Position numbers and translations under genes: made by a program
Notes under the pieces: generated by a model
The model's input: the letters and a program-made list of their open reading frames with translations, nothing else
What the model was told of the DNA's origin: nothing
Database searches by the model: none
Part shown: positions 6,905 through 8,152 of the stretch, piece after piece
How positions within the stretch are numbered: position 1 is the stretch's first letter
Layout of the letters: every line of letters begins with the position of its first letter
Assembly (NCBI GenBank): GCA_029549705.1
Contig: JAKPIR010000394.1
Span: 1-8,152 of the forward strand
From: Pseudomonadota bacterium
Lineage (GTDB): Bacteria; Pseudomonadota; Gammaproteobacteria; Burkholderiales; Methylophilaceae
Direction of reading: 5' to 3'
Length of the DNA stretch: 8,152 nt

Positions 6905-7421
6905 TAAATTCAAATTGAACGCTAGACACATTCAAACCACTATAGAAGACCATCAAGTCGCCAAACTTGCGGCCTTTGCCATTGCGCTGCATATGATTGA
7001 AGCTGTAATTCCATCCCCTTTACCCGGTGTAAAACCCGGCATTGCCAACATCATTACTTTATTTGTGTTGTATCAGTACGGGTTCGCAACCGCTGCATGG
7101 GTAAGCATACTAAGGGTATTTGCCAGCAACTTATTATTGGGGCAGTTTTTATCCCCCACATTTGCCTTAAGCCTTGGTGGTGCATCTCTCAGTTTAGGCA
7201 TATTATGGTTAGCAATGCGCCTGCCTAAACATTATTTTGGGCCAGTCAGCTTAAGCATTCTGGCAGCTTTTGGGCACATCGCCGGTCAACTAATCATCGT
7301 GCGGCTCTGGCTAATACCGCATGCCGGAATTAGCTATTTAATTCCTATATTTGCAACCGCAGCGTTATTTTTTGGTTTAATCAATGGATTGATTACTGCT
7401 AGACTCATCACTAGTAAGTAG
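6900..7421 (+). CDS. Gx-family membrane protein (Hpre_diP_synt_I), TTG start
   Basis: A 173-residue integral membrane protein of the family PF07456, now called Gx transporter and long mislabelled heptaprenyl diphosphate synthase component I. It resembles small S-component-like membrane proteins. Hydrophobic segments lie at about 20-38, 46-60, 63-82, 88-107, 114-139 and 144-170. Conserved blocks are SPLPGVKPGIANIITL (39-54), LRVFASNLLLGQFLSP (71-86) and FGHIAGQL (124-131). An in-frame TGA at 6897 precedes the frame and no ATG occurs before residue 32, which would cut away the first helix. A non-ATG start is therefore required; TTG 6900 is the first candidate and TTG 6915 the next. It starts 4 bases after the NusG-II stop with no Shine-Dalgarno, so reinitiation is likely. 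Transported substrate unknown. Confidence 0.85.
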   Translation: MIKFKLNARHIQTTIEDHQVAKLAAFAIALHMIEAVIPSPLPGVKPGIANIITLFVLYQYGFATAAWVSILRVFASNLLLGQFLSPTFALSLGGASLSLGILWLAMRLPKHYFGPVSLSILAAFGHIAGQLIIVRLWLIPHAGISYLIPIFATAALFFGLINGLITARLITSK

Positions 7422-7440
7422 TCAGTAAAATTAACCTTCA

Positions 7441-8152
7441 ATGATTAATAATAAAATAAAAATTAGCCTCATCGAGAATAAACCACTCTTATTGGCAATA
7501 TTATTCTCGTTATTCTTGCATCTTATACTACTCAGCAACCTACTTATTCACTTACCAAAAACAGAAGATCACACACAAATATTCAACGTAAGTTTAGTGA
7601 AATTACAACCTAAGCCACAAGCTAAACCTCAAGAATCATCCAGTAAAATGCCTACCTCGGCTATTGTAAACCAAGCTCAACCAACACCCATTCCTAAAAT
7701 TCAATCTCCGACTCCTATCGCTAAGCCTTTACCTAATCAAACAATACCAATTATTACTCCACTAACAACGATAGAACATGCGCCTCTAACAGCGCCAAAT
7801 GTAAACATCGTTTCCGAACCTCAGCGCCATGAAAGCGATAGAAATGGGCCTTCCTCATCCCCTAATACACAAGCCTACAAATATGTTGAAACTGAGTTTG
7901 AAGTCCGTCAAAGTTCAAATCCAGAGGAAATCAACATCAATACCATTACCTTTACCACCCAAGAAGAAAGTGGGACATACAGACTCACAAACCTACTCCT
8001 TAGCGGGACTAATGCAAATCCACATACTAACAATAGCAAAATAGTGCTAGAAAATAGCGAAGGGATTGTTACGAATCAAGGCTTAAAACCTAACTATTAT
8101 TCACAACAATCTGTCGATGGACAAAACGTACAAGCTGCAACTTTTGCCTGGG
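7441..8152 (+). CDS. DUF3108-domain protein with TonB-like N-terminal anchor, 3' end missing
   Basis: The frame from ATG 7441 stays open to the right edge (237 codons). A short charged N-terminus precedes one transmembrane helix at about 15-38 (LLLAILFSLFLHLILL), the anchor type seen in TonB and DUF3108 proteins. A Pro/Gln/Ser/Thr-rich linker follows (about 55-140), probably spanning part of the periplasm. From about residue 146 the sequence (YKYVETEFEVRQ, then SGTYRLTNLLLSG, then GIVTNQGLKPNYYSQQ and ATFAW) matches the start of the DUF3108 domain (PF11306), whose function is unknown. It starts 19 bases after the Gx gene, without a Shine-Dalgarno. It looks AT-richer than the upstream genes (15 G+C in its first 60 bases) and I count seven ATA codons, against about three in the longer gshA. 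The remaining DUF3108 domain lies outside the window. Confidence 0.8.
   Translation, partial: MINNKIKISLIENKPLLLAILFSLFLHLILLSNLLIHLPKTEDHTQIFNVSLVKLQPKPQAKPQESSSKMPTSAIVNQAQPTPIPKIQSPTPIAKPLPNQTIPIITPLTTIEHAPLTAPNVNIVSEPQRHESDRNGPSSSPNTQAYKYVETEFEVRQSSNPEEININTITFTTQEESGTYRLTNLLLSGTNANPHTNNSKIVLENSEGIVTNQGLKPNYYSQQSVDGQNVQAATFAW

Noticed and set aside
7829..8044. Forward open frame inside the DUF3108 gene
   Set aside because: It is in another frame of the longer open frame that starts at 7441 and carries recognisable DUF3108 sequence.

Overview
The window reads as chromosomal DNA of a betaproteobacterium, most plausibly a methylotroph of the Methylophilaceae (Methylotenera or Methylophilus-like). 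This is inferred from protein flavour (the 'ferrooxidans-type' glutamate-cysteine ligase, the DUF3108 protein, the dacC-ybeD-lipB-lipA order) and a moderate, slightly AT-rich base composition; I could not run a search to confirm the taxon. All eleven supported genes lie on the + strand, with little space between them. I found no RNA gene, insertion sequence or CRISPR array.

Region 1 (1-3029) is the conserved cell-wall/lipoate block. It holds the 3' part of a D-Ala-D-Ala carboxypeptidase (dacC-like), a YbeD-family small protein, octanoyltransferase lipB and lipoyl synthase lipA. LipB moves octanoate from acyl carrier protein to a lipoyl domain and LipA inserts two sulfurs, so together they build the lipoate cofactor of 2-oxoacid dehydrogenases and the glycine cleavage H protein. 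A 23-bp perfect inverted repeat spans the lipB stop codon. It has the opposite polarity to an intrinsic terminator and is the most striking non-coding structure here.

Region 2 (3087-5442) is glutathione synthesis: gshA makes gamma-glutamylcysteine and gshB adds glycine. An 82-bp spacer with a candidate promoter separates them.

Region 3 (5443-8152) starts with no gap after gshB. It runs apbE (FAD:protein FMN transferase), a NusG-domain-II membrane-anchored protein, a Gx-family membrane protein (often mislabelled heptaprenyl diphosphate synthase component I), and the 5' part of a TonB-like-anchored DUF3108 protein. The genes overlap or nearly abut, and the last three lack obvious Shine-Dalgarno sequences. 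The set resembles the flavinylation and extracytosolic electron-transfer neighbourhoods known from other bacteria (EetA/EetB-like), but no FMN-accepting protein is visible in the window. This is the part most worth following up.
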